A DNA stretch of 7,892 nucleotides from an uncultured Selenomonas sp. (GTDB taxonomy: Bacteria > Bacillota > Negativicutes > Selenomonadales > Selenomonadaceae), in contig CALYVJ010000066.1 in NCBI GenBank assembly GCA_945494195.1, positions 1 to 7,892 of the forward strand, in the 5' to 3' direction. The translations under genes and the position numbers were made by a program. Below the pieces are notes generated by a model, which was given only the letters and a program-made list of their open reading frames with translations, was not told where the DNA came from and ran no database searches. Shown piece after piece: positions 1 through 7,892 of the stretch; positions within the stretch are counted from its first letter, which is position 1, and every line of letters starts with the position of its first letter.

Positions 1-61
1 TATGTGAATTCATATTTATTACCTATCATAGCGTATCAAAATTATGTGCCAACGTCAACGA

Positions 62-93
62 AAAAATCCCTCTGCGAAAACAGAGGGATTTTT
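62..93 (-). terminator. Intrinsic terminator of the beta-glucan operon
   Basis: A perfect 13-bp stem (AAAAATCCCTCTG at 62-74 pairs with CAGAGGGATTTTT at 81-93) encloses the 6-nt loop CGAAAA. Read on the minus strand, the GC-rich core GGGA/TCCC is followed by a run of six T, so this is a classic Rho-independent terminator. It lies about 50 nt past the GH9 stop codon and closes the operon. The stem also ends in five T on the plus strand, so it may work in both directions. Confidence 0.93.
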
Positions 94-143
94 CCAAACA
101 GTCTTCCAATGATACTTGAAAAGGATCATAGAAAAAGAGAGTT

Positions 144-1937
144 TCACTTCGTCACGCTGGGGAAAGCGCGCGAAAGTTTTATCTGAGATGCTGTGAAATC
201 CACCGGTTTGGCAAACCATGCCAAAGCATACGCTGCTGTTCCCGTGTAATCAATCGCATACTCATTCGTAGACCAGGACGTCAAAACGTCAAGATAGGAT
301 TTAGCTGTCGGCACATGTTTGCTGGCAAGATATGCCGTCTGGTCCGGGTCACCACCCGAAACCGCATTAGGACCACCCACCAGAAGGCCCGGCACATAGG
401 CTCCCGTACTCTCATGAATACGATTGTGCGGATGCTCCGGCGGATTAGAACCAGCTCCCGTCAAAAAGCTCTTATCGAGGGAGTTGCGGCCAAACATATA
501 ATGAATTTGCGACAATGCACCTTCAATATATGCCTGTTTCGGCTCCAGCTGGTAAGCCATCAGGAGCATATCCCCCTGAGTCATCGCATTTTTGGTGGAA
601 GCCCAAGTGTACTCCTCTTTTGACAGCGCACAGCCAAAACCATCTTGGGAAATTTTATCTGCGATAAAGTCAGCATAAGCAAGATAGGTTTTCTTTACCT
701 CCGCCTGCAATCCGGCATCGGCATTTTTCGACATGGCATAAGCGAATTGCGCTAATGCCAGAGTATTATCCCAGGTGAAGAATCCCGGTGCCTTGGTAAA
801 CTCCGCTTTCTTTTCTTTAAGGTATTTCTCGTACTTCTTATCCCCTGTTGTACGGAACATCTCCGCAGCCATCCACAAGCGTTCCTGGATATCATTCTTA
901 TCGTCATAGGGGCCAGAACCACTCTCCTGACCTTCATCTACCCGATAGATCGATTCCTTCGTCTTGGAAAGGTAGCTCCAAACTTTATTGGCATCCTTCT
1001 GCAGCTGTTTCGCATAATCGGCATCGAGGTCGCGATAGACACGTGCGCCGATTGCCAGGCTCGCGCCATACATAGCAGTGCTGGCCGTGCAATTGCCATA
1101 AAGGAACCGCTCCTGCGTATCCGAATCCGGGCTCTTGTCAAAGCCCGGCCACTGGGCACCAGCAACCTTATGGAAAGTGCTGCCGTCCTTACGCATCATC
1201 TTCTTCATGAAATCGAACTCATATTTTACTTCGTTGAGCGCGTCGGGCAAATTTTTATCGTATTGGATGCCCTCGGGGAACAGCAACTGCCCCTTCGTAA
1301 AGTGATCGGGATGCGCCTCATAAGCCAACAGAAGTTCAGCGGCAGCAATGCCAGCTGTGGTGGTATATTTGCCATAGTCTCCGGCATCATACCAGCCGCC
1401 CGATACATCCACGATATCGCCCTTCTTGTTCAGCTTATCGGTAAAATACACTTTTGCCTGTTTATCCTGTGCATGACCATTTTTAACCTTAAGGCCTGTG
1501 ATATCTTTATCGTTGATTGGCGTTCCACTGCGGCTCAGCGTATAGGAACGCAGCGTCTGTACAGCTTGAACTGCATAGACATTATCCCCGATTGCAAACG
1601 GATAAGACTCGCGGTTTCCCACTTTCAGTTTATACGTTCCCGGTGTATTGAAGGGCGTGAAGTCAGCCCGCTGAAGCGTTTCTTCCGACAAAGCATCGGC
1701 TTTAGCAGCCGAAAGATTGCCTTTATATACGACTTTATCGGTCTTAGCATCCACGAGTTTAAAGGAATTTTCACCGGAATCCGTTACCATAGCGGTCTTT
1801 TCATGGCCTGTGAGGTAACCTACCTGGTCTACATGCATGCCCGCATCTGCAGCTTCCGTCAAAGATGCCGCTCCACAAGTACCCAGCATGGCAATGCCTG
1901 CCAAAACCATCCGGCACAGTCTTTTCTTGCTCTGCAT
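144..1937 (-). CDS. Secreted GH9 endo-beta-1,4-glucanase (CelD-like, N-terminal Ig domain)
   Basis: This 597-residue glycoside hydrolase family 9 enzyme is predicted to cut internal beta-1,4 bonds of cellulose or mixed-linkage glucan by inversion. Residues 1 to about 30 form a signal peptide (KKR, hydrophobic stretch, likely cleavage near SLTEAA). C21 follows LGT, a poor lipobox, so a lipoprotein is possible but unlikely. Residues 34-118 are an Ig-like CelD_N domain beginning HVDQVGYL. Residues about 120-576 are the (alpha/alpha)6 catalytic domain: GGWYDAGDYGKY carries D184 and D187 (catalytic base pair region), SFLTGAGSNPPEHPHNR matches the first GH9 signature with H504 and R506, and STNEYAIDY carries the general acid E559. 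All key residues are present. There is no carbohydrate-binding module, dockerin or SLH domain. AAGGAG at 1948-1953 lies 10 nt before the ATG and follows the GH16 stop directly (17-nt gap), so the gene is co-transcribed and last in the operon. The family is near certain; the substrate is inferred. Confidence 0.95.
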   Translation of the reverse strand: MQSKKRLCRMVLAGIAMLGTCGAASLTEAADAGMHVDQVGYLTGHEKTAMVTDSGENSFKLVDAKTDKVVYKGNLSAAKADALSEETLQRADFTPFNTPGTYKLKVGNRESYPFAIGDNVYAVQAVQTLRSYTLSRSGTPINDKDITGLKVKNGHAQDKQAKVYFTDKLNKKGDIVDVSGGWYDAGDYGKYTTTAGIAAAELLLAYEAHPDHFTKGQLLFPEGIQYDKNLPDALNEVKYEFDFMKKMMRKDGSTFHKVAGAQWPGFDKSPDSDTQERFLYGNCTASTAMYGASLAIGARVYRDLDADYAKQLQKDANKVWSYLSKTKESIYRVDEGQESGSGPYDDKNDIQERLWMAAEMFRTTGDKKYEKYLKEKKAEFTKAPGFFTWDNTLALAQFAYAMSKNADAGLQAEVKKTYLAYADFIADKISQDGFGCALSKEEYTWASTKNAMTQGDMLLMAYQLEPKQAYIEGALSQIHYMFGRNSLDKSFLTGAGSNPPEHPHNRIHESTGAYVPGLLVGGPNAVSGGDPDQTAYLASKHVPTAKSYLDVLTSWSTNEYAIDYTGTAAYALAWFAKPVDFTASQIKLSRAFPSVTK

Positions 1938-1954
1938 GATATCTCAGCTCCTTA

Positions 1955-2746
1955 TTATTCTGCAAACGGCGTGTATTTGATGGACTTGTACTCCGCGGTA
2001 ATCGGCAGATTCGAATCGTTAAACGGTTTAAGCCATTCATCAACGCCCTTACCGTTCCAAGCATTCATCATGATTTTCTGTTTTGTGACTGGCAGATCTT
2101 CATTTTCGCGGCGGAATACTTCTTTGCCATCGACAAACCAAATGATGGAGTTCTTGTGCCACTCAAATGCGTACGTATGGAAATCCTTCGATGCATCAAA
2201 GCCAAGGTCAATCATCTTCTCATGACCGCCTTTGCCATTGCGGAAATAATTGAGCTGTACTTTCGTGGTGTCTTTTCCCAAGACCTCGAAGTCAATCTCA
2301 TCCCATGGGTCGCCATCACAGGGGCCGGTATACGTGAAGAAAGAAGAAACAACGCCGTCATTCTTCATAGCCTTCATGACTACTTCATAGCGGCCATAGC
2401 CATAGGTTGCTTTACTGCGATATTCACCACCGGAATACGGGACTTTATCCGCAGCCGGATTTGGCGACTCATCCACGGTCAACTGCAACGCGCCATCTTC
2501 AAATGTCACGTTCTCTTTATGCCAGAAGCAGTTAAACGGCATACCGTTAGTCCAGCCATCGGAAGCTTCAAACAGAGCATTTTCGCCCTTCGTCAAGTCA
2601 ACCGAAAAAGCATCGCTGGCTTTCGTCTCCGTAGCCGGTGCAGCGGCCGCCATCGACGGAGCCGCCATATCCATCGTCACCGAAACTGGTACAGCCAGCG
2701 CCATCATAACGGCAGCAGCCAATGCTTTCTTGCGAATATCCATCAT
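1955..2746 (-). CDS. bglS: Secreted GH16 lichenase (endo-beta-1,3-1,4-glucanase)
   Basis: This 263-residue enzyme closely resembles Bacillus and Clostridium lichenases, which cut beta-1,4 bonds next to beta-1,3 bonds in barley glucan and lichenan. The signal peptide covers about residues 1-37 (IRKK, then an Ala/Met/Val-rich stretch), leaving a short Ala/Thr-rich linker before the jelly-roll domain at about 47-262. The retaining catalytic motif WDEIDFEVLGKDTT gives nucleophile E150, helper D152 and acid/base E154. VSSFFTYTGP, HTYAFEW and KIMMNAWNG are also typical of true lichenases rather than laminarinases. The Cys that forms a disulfide with FNC in Bacillus enzymes is replaced here by G106 (GGEYRS). 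AGGGAGG lies 7 nt before ATGATG; either Met could start the protein. The stop TAA sits beside the ribosome site of the GH9 gene, so the two hydrolases are translationally close. No anchor or binding module is seen. Product and family are very well supported; export beyond the periplasm is not shown. Confidence 0.96.
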   Translation of the reverse strand: MMDIRKKALAAAVMMALAVPVSVTMDMAAPSMAAAAPATETKASDAFSVDLTKGENALFEASDGWTNGMPFNCFWHKENVTFEDGALQLTVDESPNPAADKVPYSGGEYRSKATYGYGRYEVVMKAMKNDGVVSSFFTYTGPCDGDPWDEIDFEVLGKDTTKVQLNYFRNGKGGHEKMIDLGFDASKDFHTYAFEWHKNSIIWFVDGKEVFRRENEDLPVTKQKIMMNAWNGKGVDEWLKPFNDSNLPITAEYKSIKYTPFAE

Positions 2747-2776
2747 TTTACTTCCTCCCTATTCTTTGCTATAAAT

Positions 2777-2799
2777 GAACCGGTCAAGTTGACCGGTTC
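2777..2799. repeat. Perfect 11-bp inverted repeat between GH1 and GH16 genes
   Basis: GAACCGGTCAA (2777-2787) is the exact reverse complement of TTGACCGGTTC (2789-2799), with one central base. It lies within the 63-nt gap, the widest in the operon, and on the minus strand is preceded by a run of seven G (2799-2805). As RNA it would fold into a hairpin, but no U-run follows, so it is not a normal terminator. It could be an mRNA processing or stabilising hairpin separating the cytoplasmic and secreted genes, or a dimeric repressor site. TTGACC in it resembles a -35 box, but no good -10 follows at proper spacing. Confidence 0.7.
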
Positions 2800-2809
2800 C
2801 CCCCCTGAA

Positions 2810-4560
<1,751 letters not shown>

Positions 4561-4571
4561 AAAAAACAATA

Positions 4572-4577
4572 CTCCTT
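4572..4577 (-). promoter_or_regulatory. Ribosome binding site that fixes the EIIA start
   Basis: AAGGAG on the minus strand overlaps the TAA stop of EIIB (4576-4578). Its distance is 2 nt to an in-frame TTG (4569) and 11 nt to the ATG at 4560. Only the ATG has workable spacing, with the run TTTTTT in between, so it decides the EIIA start. Confidence 0.75.
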
Positions 4578-4878
4578 AGTCGTTCATCAATTTACGGGCG
4601 AATTCAAGGGCACCTTTGCCGTCCATACGGCCATACATGCGCATGTCGATGGCGTCAACCGGAATGCCTGGAATCTGCTCGGCAATCTTATTTTTTTGGA
4701 AACGAATCTGTGGTCCGAGGAGGACACAATCCGCATCCGCCGCCTTCGTTGCTGCCTCCGATGCCGAAAAGGCATCGATGGAGCAATCATAAGAAGCCGC
4801 AGCGGCAGCTTCCTGCATTTTCTTTACCAGCATGCTGGTGGACATTCCCGAAGCGCAAAGTAAAACAATCTTTTTCAT
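4576..4878 (-). CDS. celA: PTS cellobiose/lichenan-family EIIB component
   Basis: This 100-residue cytoplasmic phosphocarrier receives phosphate from EIIA and transfers it to the sugar bound by EIIC. The N-terminus KKIVLLCASGMSTSMLVKKM is the EIIB P-loop of the lactose/chitobiose family with the phosphorylated cysteine C8. It continues with the expected alternating beta/alpha pattern (DADCVLLGPQIRF, then IPVDAIDMRMYGRMDG). The length matches stand-alone EIIB proteins. GGAG at 4887-4890 lies 8 nt before the ATG. It is followed by EIIA after 15 nt but separated from its usual partner EIIC by the 1.3-kb outer-membrane protein gene. Family assignment is firm; cellobiose or lichenan oligosaccharides are the likely cargo from context. 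Confidence 0.96.
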   Translation of the reverse strand: MKKIVLLCASGMSTSMLVKKMQEAAAAASYDCSIDAFSASEAATKAADADCVLLGPQIRFQKNKIAEQIPGIPVDAIDMRMYGRMDGKGALEFARKLMND

Positions 4879-4931
4879 GATAATTTCTCCTTTTTCAATT
4901 CATTCCCCAAGAAAACTGTTTATTGTTAAAT

Positions 4932-6248
4932 TTAGAAATGGAAATCAACACGCGTGCGGAGCATCGTATGATGATACTGCTCCCCACGATGACCATCCCA
5001 GACCAGCTTGGTGGCATTTGCCTTCATATAGAACGTATCCCACTCGATATTCTTAGCCGGAACATATTTGAAGCCAAATACCCAGCCACGATTGCCAGCA
5101 TGGAAAGCACCATCCTGCTTATCGCCAAAGATACCCACCAGATCGTTCTCATTGTTCGGATAGTTATAATATCTCGTATACAGCTGGAACGATCCCTTGC
5201 TATTGAGATCCGGCCAACGATAATTCATCTGGATTGCATACGTATCACGGCCATCGAAGGCAATCGTTCTGCCACCTTCTGCTGCTCCATTGCGATTGCG
5301 CTCACGGTTCGTATGGACATAATCACCGAGCAGGAAGATATTCTTGATGGGGTTATACATAGCGCCAATGAGGAAAGCATGTGAACCAACAGAATTCTTC
5401 AATCCATCCCAAGGAGCAACTTCTTTCCCATAATAGTCAACGCCCAAGTCTTCATCCTTGCCCACATTGAGCTTGCCATAAGCCAGCCGCGTTTCAAGTT
5501 TCGGACTAATCCGCCCTTTAAGTCCCAGGCCGGCTACGCTAAAGTCATAGCCGCGATCCGTCGGCGTAAGGTAGAAGCACTCCGCCGTAAGCGGGGATTT
5601 GGGCAGCTGGACATCTGCGACCACGCCATCGGACTCATTGCCAAAGAAAGCGAAGTTGTAACCCATACCGCGCCATCTACGGCCGATATCAAGATTAACC
5701 TTACCGACCGAGCCCTCAGCCCAAACGCGCTGAATTGTGCCATGCTCGTTATCATACTGATGATCTCTGTCTTTCGGGTGATATGCCGGATATTTATGCG
5801 GATCATTGCGCTCTGCCGTTACGTATTTGGCATAATGCTGTACCGTCTCTGCCTGGAAGTTCATATTCCAGCGATCATTAATCTTGTATTTCCCCTCGAG
5901 GTCAAGGTAGGTGCGGCGAAAATCGTTGCGATTGATATAGCCATTGACGTTATCATTATCCCAGCCCAAACGGCCAAAGCCCTTGATCTGTATGCGATTC
6001 TGTTCCTCTTTGAGATTTTTGATAGCCGCTCTATTGCTATTGGCAACTTTCTCCGCGCGCTTGAGTTTGTTGTTTTCCTTCTTCAACGCATTAAGCTGCT
6101 TCGAAAGCTGCTGCTGCTGTGCCTCAAGTGCTGCAATTCGAGCATTGATGTCTACATCACTGCTCGGTGCTGCCATCGCTGTGCCAGAAATCCCCATCGT
6201 AAGTCCGAGAAGCATTGCCGTCGTTTTTTTCTTGCTAATCATCATCAT
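4932..6248 (-). CDS. Outer-membrane porin with N-terminal coiled coil
   Basis: This 438-residue protein is predicted to form a beta-barrel pore in the outer membrane. Residues 1-26 are a signal peptide (KKK, hydrophobic stretch, cleavage after GTAMA). Residues about 33-87 are a heptad-rich coiled coil (ALEAQQQQLSKQLNALKKEN onward). From about residue 88 (IKGFGRLGW) the chain has alternating aromatic/polar strands rich in Tyr, Trp, Asp and Arg (FRRTYLDLEGKYKI, WNMNFQAETV, VNLDIGRRWRG, FQLYTRYYNYP), and it ends in RVDFHF, a C-terminal Phe as recognised by the BAM machinery. No SLH domain is present, unlike the OmpM porins of Negativicutes. The layout recalls sugar porins such as ScrY, though I see no direct similarity. 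AAGGGG lies 4, 7 or 10 nt before three successive ATG codons, so the true start may be 6245 or 6242. Its place between EIIC (39-nt gap) and EIIB (53-nt gap) suggests it passes beta-gluco-oligosaccharides. Barrel and location are well supported; the cargo is inferred. Confidence 0.85.
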   Translation of the reverse strand: MMMISKKKTTAMLLGLTMGISGTAMAAPSSDVDINARIAALEAQQQQLSKQLNALKKENNKLKRAEKVANSNRAAIKNLKEEQNRIQIKGFGRLGWDNDNVNGYINRNDFRRTYLDLEGKYKINDRWNMNFQAETVQHYAKYVTAERNDPHKYPAYHPKDRDHQYDNEHGTIQRVWAEGSVGKVNLDIGRRWRGMGYNFAFFGNESDGVVADVQLPKSPLTAECFYLTPTDRGYDFSVAGLGLKGRISPKLETRLAYGKLNVGKDEDLGVDYYGKEVAPWDGLKNSVGSHAFLIGAMYNPIKNIFLLGDYVHTNRERNRNGAAEGGRTIAFDGRDTYAIQMNYRWPDLNSKGSFQLYTRYYNYPNNENDLVGIFGDKQDGAFHAGNRGWVFGFKYVPAKNIEWDTFYMKANATKLVWDGHRGEQYHHTMLRTRVDFHF

Positions 6249-6287
6249 TTTCCCCTTTTCTCGATACTTCCTAAAAATAAGTTTGTA

Positions 6288-7646
6288 TTAATGTCCAGCA
6301 GCGGCTTTCATGTCCGTTGTTTCCCTCTCATTCTCACTGGCATCATCCGACTCCCCCATTTCCTCCTTGAGGAAAGCATTATCCTGTGCTTTGAGGAACG
6401 GGAAGTAGATTGCCGTTGCAATGGCCAAATTCACAATCTGTACGACTGCGCCCTGCCAGCCATCGAGCAGGAAGCCCGCAATAATCGGCGGTGTCGTCCA
6501 AGGTACCTGAACAGCCGAGAACGGAGCCATAAACCCAGTTGTAATTGCAAAATAAGTTACGAACATTGCAATCAGCGGCACAATGACAAACGGTACCAAG
6601 AGATACGGATTGAATACGATTGGCAAACCGAAGATGATTGGCTCATTGATGTTGAACAGGCCCGGTACAAACGCCATCTTCATAAGGGATTTAAGCTGCT
6701 GGGAACGAGCTGTGAAGATACCAGCCAACAAAAGTCCCAGCGTCAGGCCGCAGCCGCCACTCTTTGTGAATACATCATTGATCTGGCAAGTGAAGATTTT
6801 TGCCTGTGGATTGTTCACCAAACTCATACCAGCATCGATAAGGTGCTGATTATCCAAAGAATTGGCAATGAGCAGCGGGCTTACCACACCGCCGACAACA
6901 TTCGGGCCATGAATACCAGCCCAGAACAGGATGCTCTGCAGCCCTACGATGATAGAACCGCCAGCCAGTGAATCAGACAGGCCCTGCAGCGGCGTCTGGA
7001 TTACTTTAAAGATAAGTTCCGGCAGCGTCGTGGCACCGATGTAATGGCAAAGGCCATAGAGAACCGAAGCCGAGGTGAAGAAAATCATGCCCGGCACGAG
7101 AGCCGTAAACGCTTTAGCGACACCCGAAGGAACCGAATCCGGCATCTTGATGCCGATATGGTTCTTTTCGCAATAGCAAAATACATAGGAGACAAAGAAG
7201 GCAATAAAGATGGCGGTAATGACGCCATTACTTCCTGCCCAAGCTTTCGGAATGATGTCACCGATGGTTTCCCCACCTTTGCTGACAATCGTCGGCGGCA
7301 TCAAAATCAAAAAGGTCGAAAGGGCCAGAATCGATGCCATGATTGCATCGCAGCCTTCATTTTCTACAAATTTATAAGTAATCGACAGGACAACAATCAG
7401 CGCCAAGACACTGAAGGTACCACCAGCAACCGCATTGAGTGGAGCCGTCCAGTCTGTCCCAAAAATCGAAGCCACGAACTCCGGATATCCTGGCAGTGGC
7501 AGATTCGCCAGCAGCAGGAACACCGAACCACAGATTGTGAACGGCGTCGTCATGATGAAACCATCACGTAAGGCCGCTACGGCACGAATCTGAGCGAACT
7601 CCCCCATGAATTCGATAAATTTATCGAACATTTCTTGTTTACTCAT
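6288..7646 (-). CDS. celB: PTS lactose/cellobiose-family EIIC permease
   Basis: This 452-residue inner-membrane permease binds the beta-glucoside on the periplasmic side, moves it inward and hands it to EIIB for phosphorylation at the 6 position. About ten hydrophobic segments lie between residues 30 and 418. Family hallmarks are ILFWAGIHGPNVVGG (conserved H246), KSGGCGLTLGL, and GLFNINEPIIFGLPIVFNP with the substrate-binding E335, as in the cellobiose/lichenan/chitobiose EIIC group. Length is normal except for a hydrophilic, Asp/Glu-rich C-terminal tail (about 421-452, KEEMGESDDASENERETTD). No EIIA or EIIB domain is fused; these are separate genes downstream. GAGG at 7655-7658 lies 8 nt before the ATG. 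It is the first gene of the operon, behind the promoter near 7721-7749. Chitobiose is an alternative cargo in the family, but the glucanases in the operon point to gluco-oligosaccharides. Confidence 0.96.
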   Translation of the reverse strand: MSKQEMFDKFIEFMGEFAQIRAVAALRDGFIMTTPFTICGSVFLLLANLPLPGYPEFVASIFGTDWTAPLNAVAGGTFSVLALIVVLSITYKFVENEGCDAIMASILALSTFLILMPPTIVSKGGETIGDIIPKAWAGSNGVITAIFIAFFVSYVFCYCEKNHIGIKMPDSVPSGVAKAFTALVPGMIFFTSASVLYGLCHYIGATTLPELIFKVIQTPLQGLSDSLAGGSIIVGLQSILFWAGIHGPNVVGGVVSPLLIANSLDNQHLIDAGMSLVNNPQAKIFTCQINDVFTKSGGCGLTLGLLLAGIFTARSQQLKSLMKMAFVPGLFNINEPIIFGLPIVFNPYLLVPFVIVPLIAMFVTYFAITTGFMAPFSAVQVPWTTPPIIAGFLLDGWQGAVVQIVNLAIATAIYFPFLKAQDNAFLKEEMGESDDASENERETTDMKAAAGH

Positions 7647-7677
7647 TTTCTTTTCCTCTTTCCAAATTTGATTTACC

Positions 7678-7701
7678 CGGGAGCTGTGCGCGCAGCTCCC
7701 G
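7678..7701. promoter_or_regulatory. 24-bp near-perfect palindrome in the operon leader (candidate operator or 5' hairpin)
   Basis: Arms CGGGAGCTG (7678-7686) and CAGCTCCCG (7693-7701) flank TGCGCG; the DNA is palindromic over 22 of 24 bases, with one mismatched pair inside. It lies just downstream of the predicted transcription start and about 30 nt before the EIIC start codon. No T-run follows on the minus strand, so it is not a standard terminator. It could be a repressor operator at about +13 to +36 or a stabilising hairpin at the 5' end of the mRNA. Confidence 0.6.
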
Positions 7702-7720
7702 TTCCCCTTAAGGTGATTCT

Positions 7721-7749
7721 AATATAACACGATGCCAATTACGGAACAA
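7721..7749 (-). promoter_or_regulatory. Predicted sigma-70-type promoter of the operon (extended -10)
   Basis: On the minus strand, TATATT (7721-7726, five of six consensus bases) is directly preceded by TGT, an extended -10 motif. TTGTTC (7744-7749), a weak -35, lies at the ideal 17-nt spacing. Transcription would start near 7714, giving a leader of about 68 nt that includes the 24-bp palindrome. The prediction is by eye only; no other box pair in the leader looked better. Confidence 0.5.
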
Positions 7750-7819
7750 TAAAGTTAAACCAATACGAAACACTGATTCATAACATCGTAGAAAATCCGT
7801 TTACTCCTGTAGCACTGTT

Positions 7820-7837
7820 ACATATATTACATATATT
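7820..7837. repeat. Tandem 9-bp direct repeat upstream of the promoter
   Basis: ACATATATT occurs twice back to back (7820-7828 and 7829-7837) in an AT-rich stretch about 70-90 nt upstream of the -35 box. It could be an activator site, an UP-like or bent region, or a chance event in AT-rich DNA. Confidence 0.4.
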
Positions 7838-7873
7838 CTGATATTTTTGTTATTTCCCGCATGTGGAAAACAT

Positions 7874-7892
7874 AAAAAAAAGCCTACTCCCC
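7874..7892 (-). terminator. Partial terminator of an upstream minus-strand unit (cut by window edge)
   Basis: On the minus strand, GGGGAGTAGGC (7892-7882) is directly followed by eight T (7881-7874). This is the expected right arm plus U-run of an intrinsic terminator; the left arm (GCCTACTCCCC) would lie outside the window. If so, the operon is insulated from the gene upstream and the 7650-7873 region is a true promoter region. Confidence 0.45.

Noticed and set aside
1..20. TGAATTCA palindrome near the left edge
   Set aside because: It is only 8 bp, includes a common restriction-site sequence and does not extend to longer symmetry.
4..186. Small plus-strand frame of 60 codons at the left edge
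   Set aside because: It runs through the terminator hairpin and into the GH9 3' end, so it is not a plausible gene.
1170..2225. Plus-strand open frame of 351 codons
   Set aside because: It lies opposite the well-supported GH9 and GH16 genes; its translation has no recognisable motif and no good ribosome site was seen. It reflects codon use on the coding strand.
2777..2799. Internal terminator before the GH16 gene
   Set aside because: The hairpin is strong but the following minus-strand sequence, CATTTATAGC, has no U-run, and the downstream gene has its own ribosome site in the same direction.
5742..6971. Plus-strand open frame of 409 codons
   Set aside because: It is antisense to the porin and EIIC genes, crosses their boundary, and its Cys/His/Arg-rich translation looks like a reverse-strand shadow.
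7678..7701. BglG/LicT-type antiterminator RNA
   Set aside because: No antiterminator consensus and no overlapping terminator with a U-run were found in the leader.
7791..7807. Possible cre (CcpA) site, GTAAACG core on the minus strand
   Set aside because: Only the left half resembles the consensus; the right half (GATTTTC) lacks the needed CA, so it is too weak to list.

Overview
The window holds one seven-gene operon, all on the minus strand, for taking up and breaking down beta-glucan (mixed-linkage glucan, lichenan or cello-oligosaccharides). The mix of parts points to a diderm Firmicute of the Negativicutes, such as Selenomonas, Mitsuokella or a relative. The PTS permease, 6-phospho-beta-glucosidase and lichenase are of Firmicutes type, with strong AAGGAGG-like ribosome sites. 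Among them lies a beta-barrel outer-membrane protein with a signal peptide and a C-terminal Phe. The genus is inference; the window contains no rRNA or other marker gene.

Layout in transcription order (right to left): a 246-nt leader with an extended -10 promoter and a near-perfect 24-bp palindrome; PTS EIIC (7646-6288); coiled-coil outer-membrane porin (6248-4932); PTS EIIB (4878-4576); PTS EIIA (4560-4243); GH1 6-phospho-beta-glucosidase (4228-2810); a 63-nt gap with a perfect 11-bp inverted repeat; secreted GH16 lichenase (2746-1955); secreted GH9 endoglucanase (1937-144); and a strong intrinsic terminator (62-93). The other gaps are 14-53 nt, so one polycistronic mRNA is likely. At the far right edge, half of a terminator from an upstream minus-strand unit is visible.

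Inferred pathway: the GH9 and GH16 enzymes cut beta-1,4 and beta-1,3-1,4 glucan to short oligosaccharides. The porin moves oligosaccharides across the outer membrane. EIIC with EIIB and EIIA imports and phosphorylates them across the inner membrane. The GH1 enzyme then splits the 6-phospho-beta-glucoside to glucose 6-phosphate and glucose or a shorter glucan. Depolymerisation, outer-membrane passage, group translocation and cytoplasmic hydrolysis are thus encoded together, with no SusC/SusD pair. No regulator, general PTS gene (EI, HPr), mobile element, CRISPR array, tRNA or rRNA is seen. The most notable points are the porin gene set inside the PTS gene set and the two unexplained palindromes.
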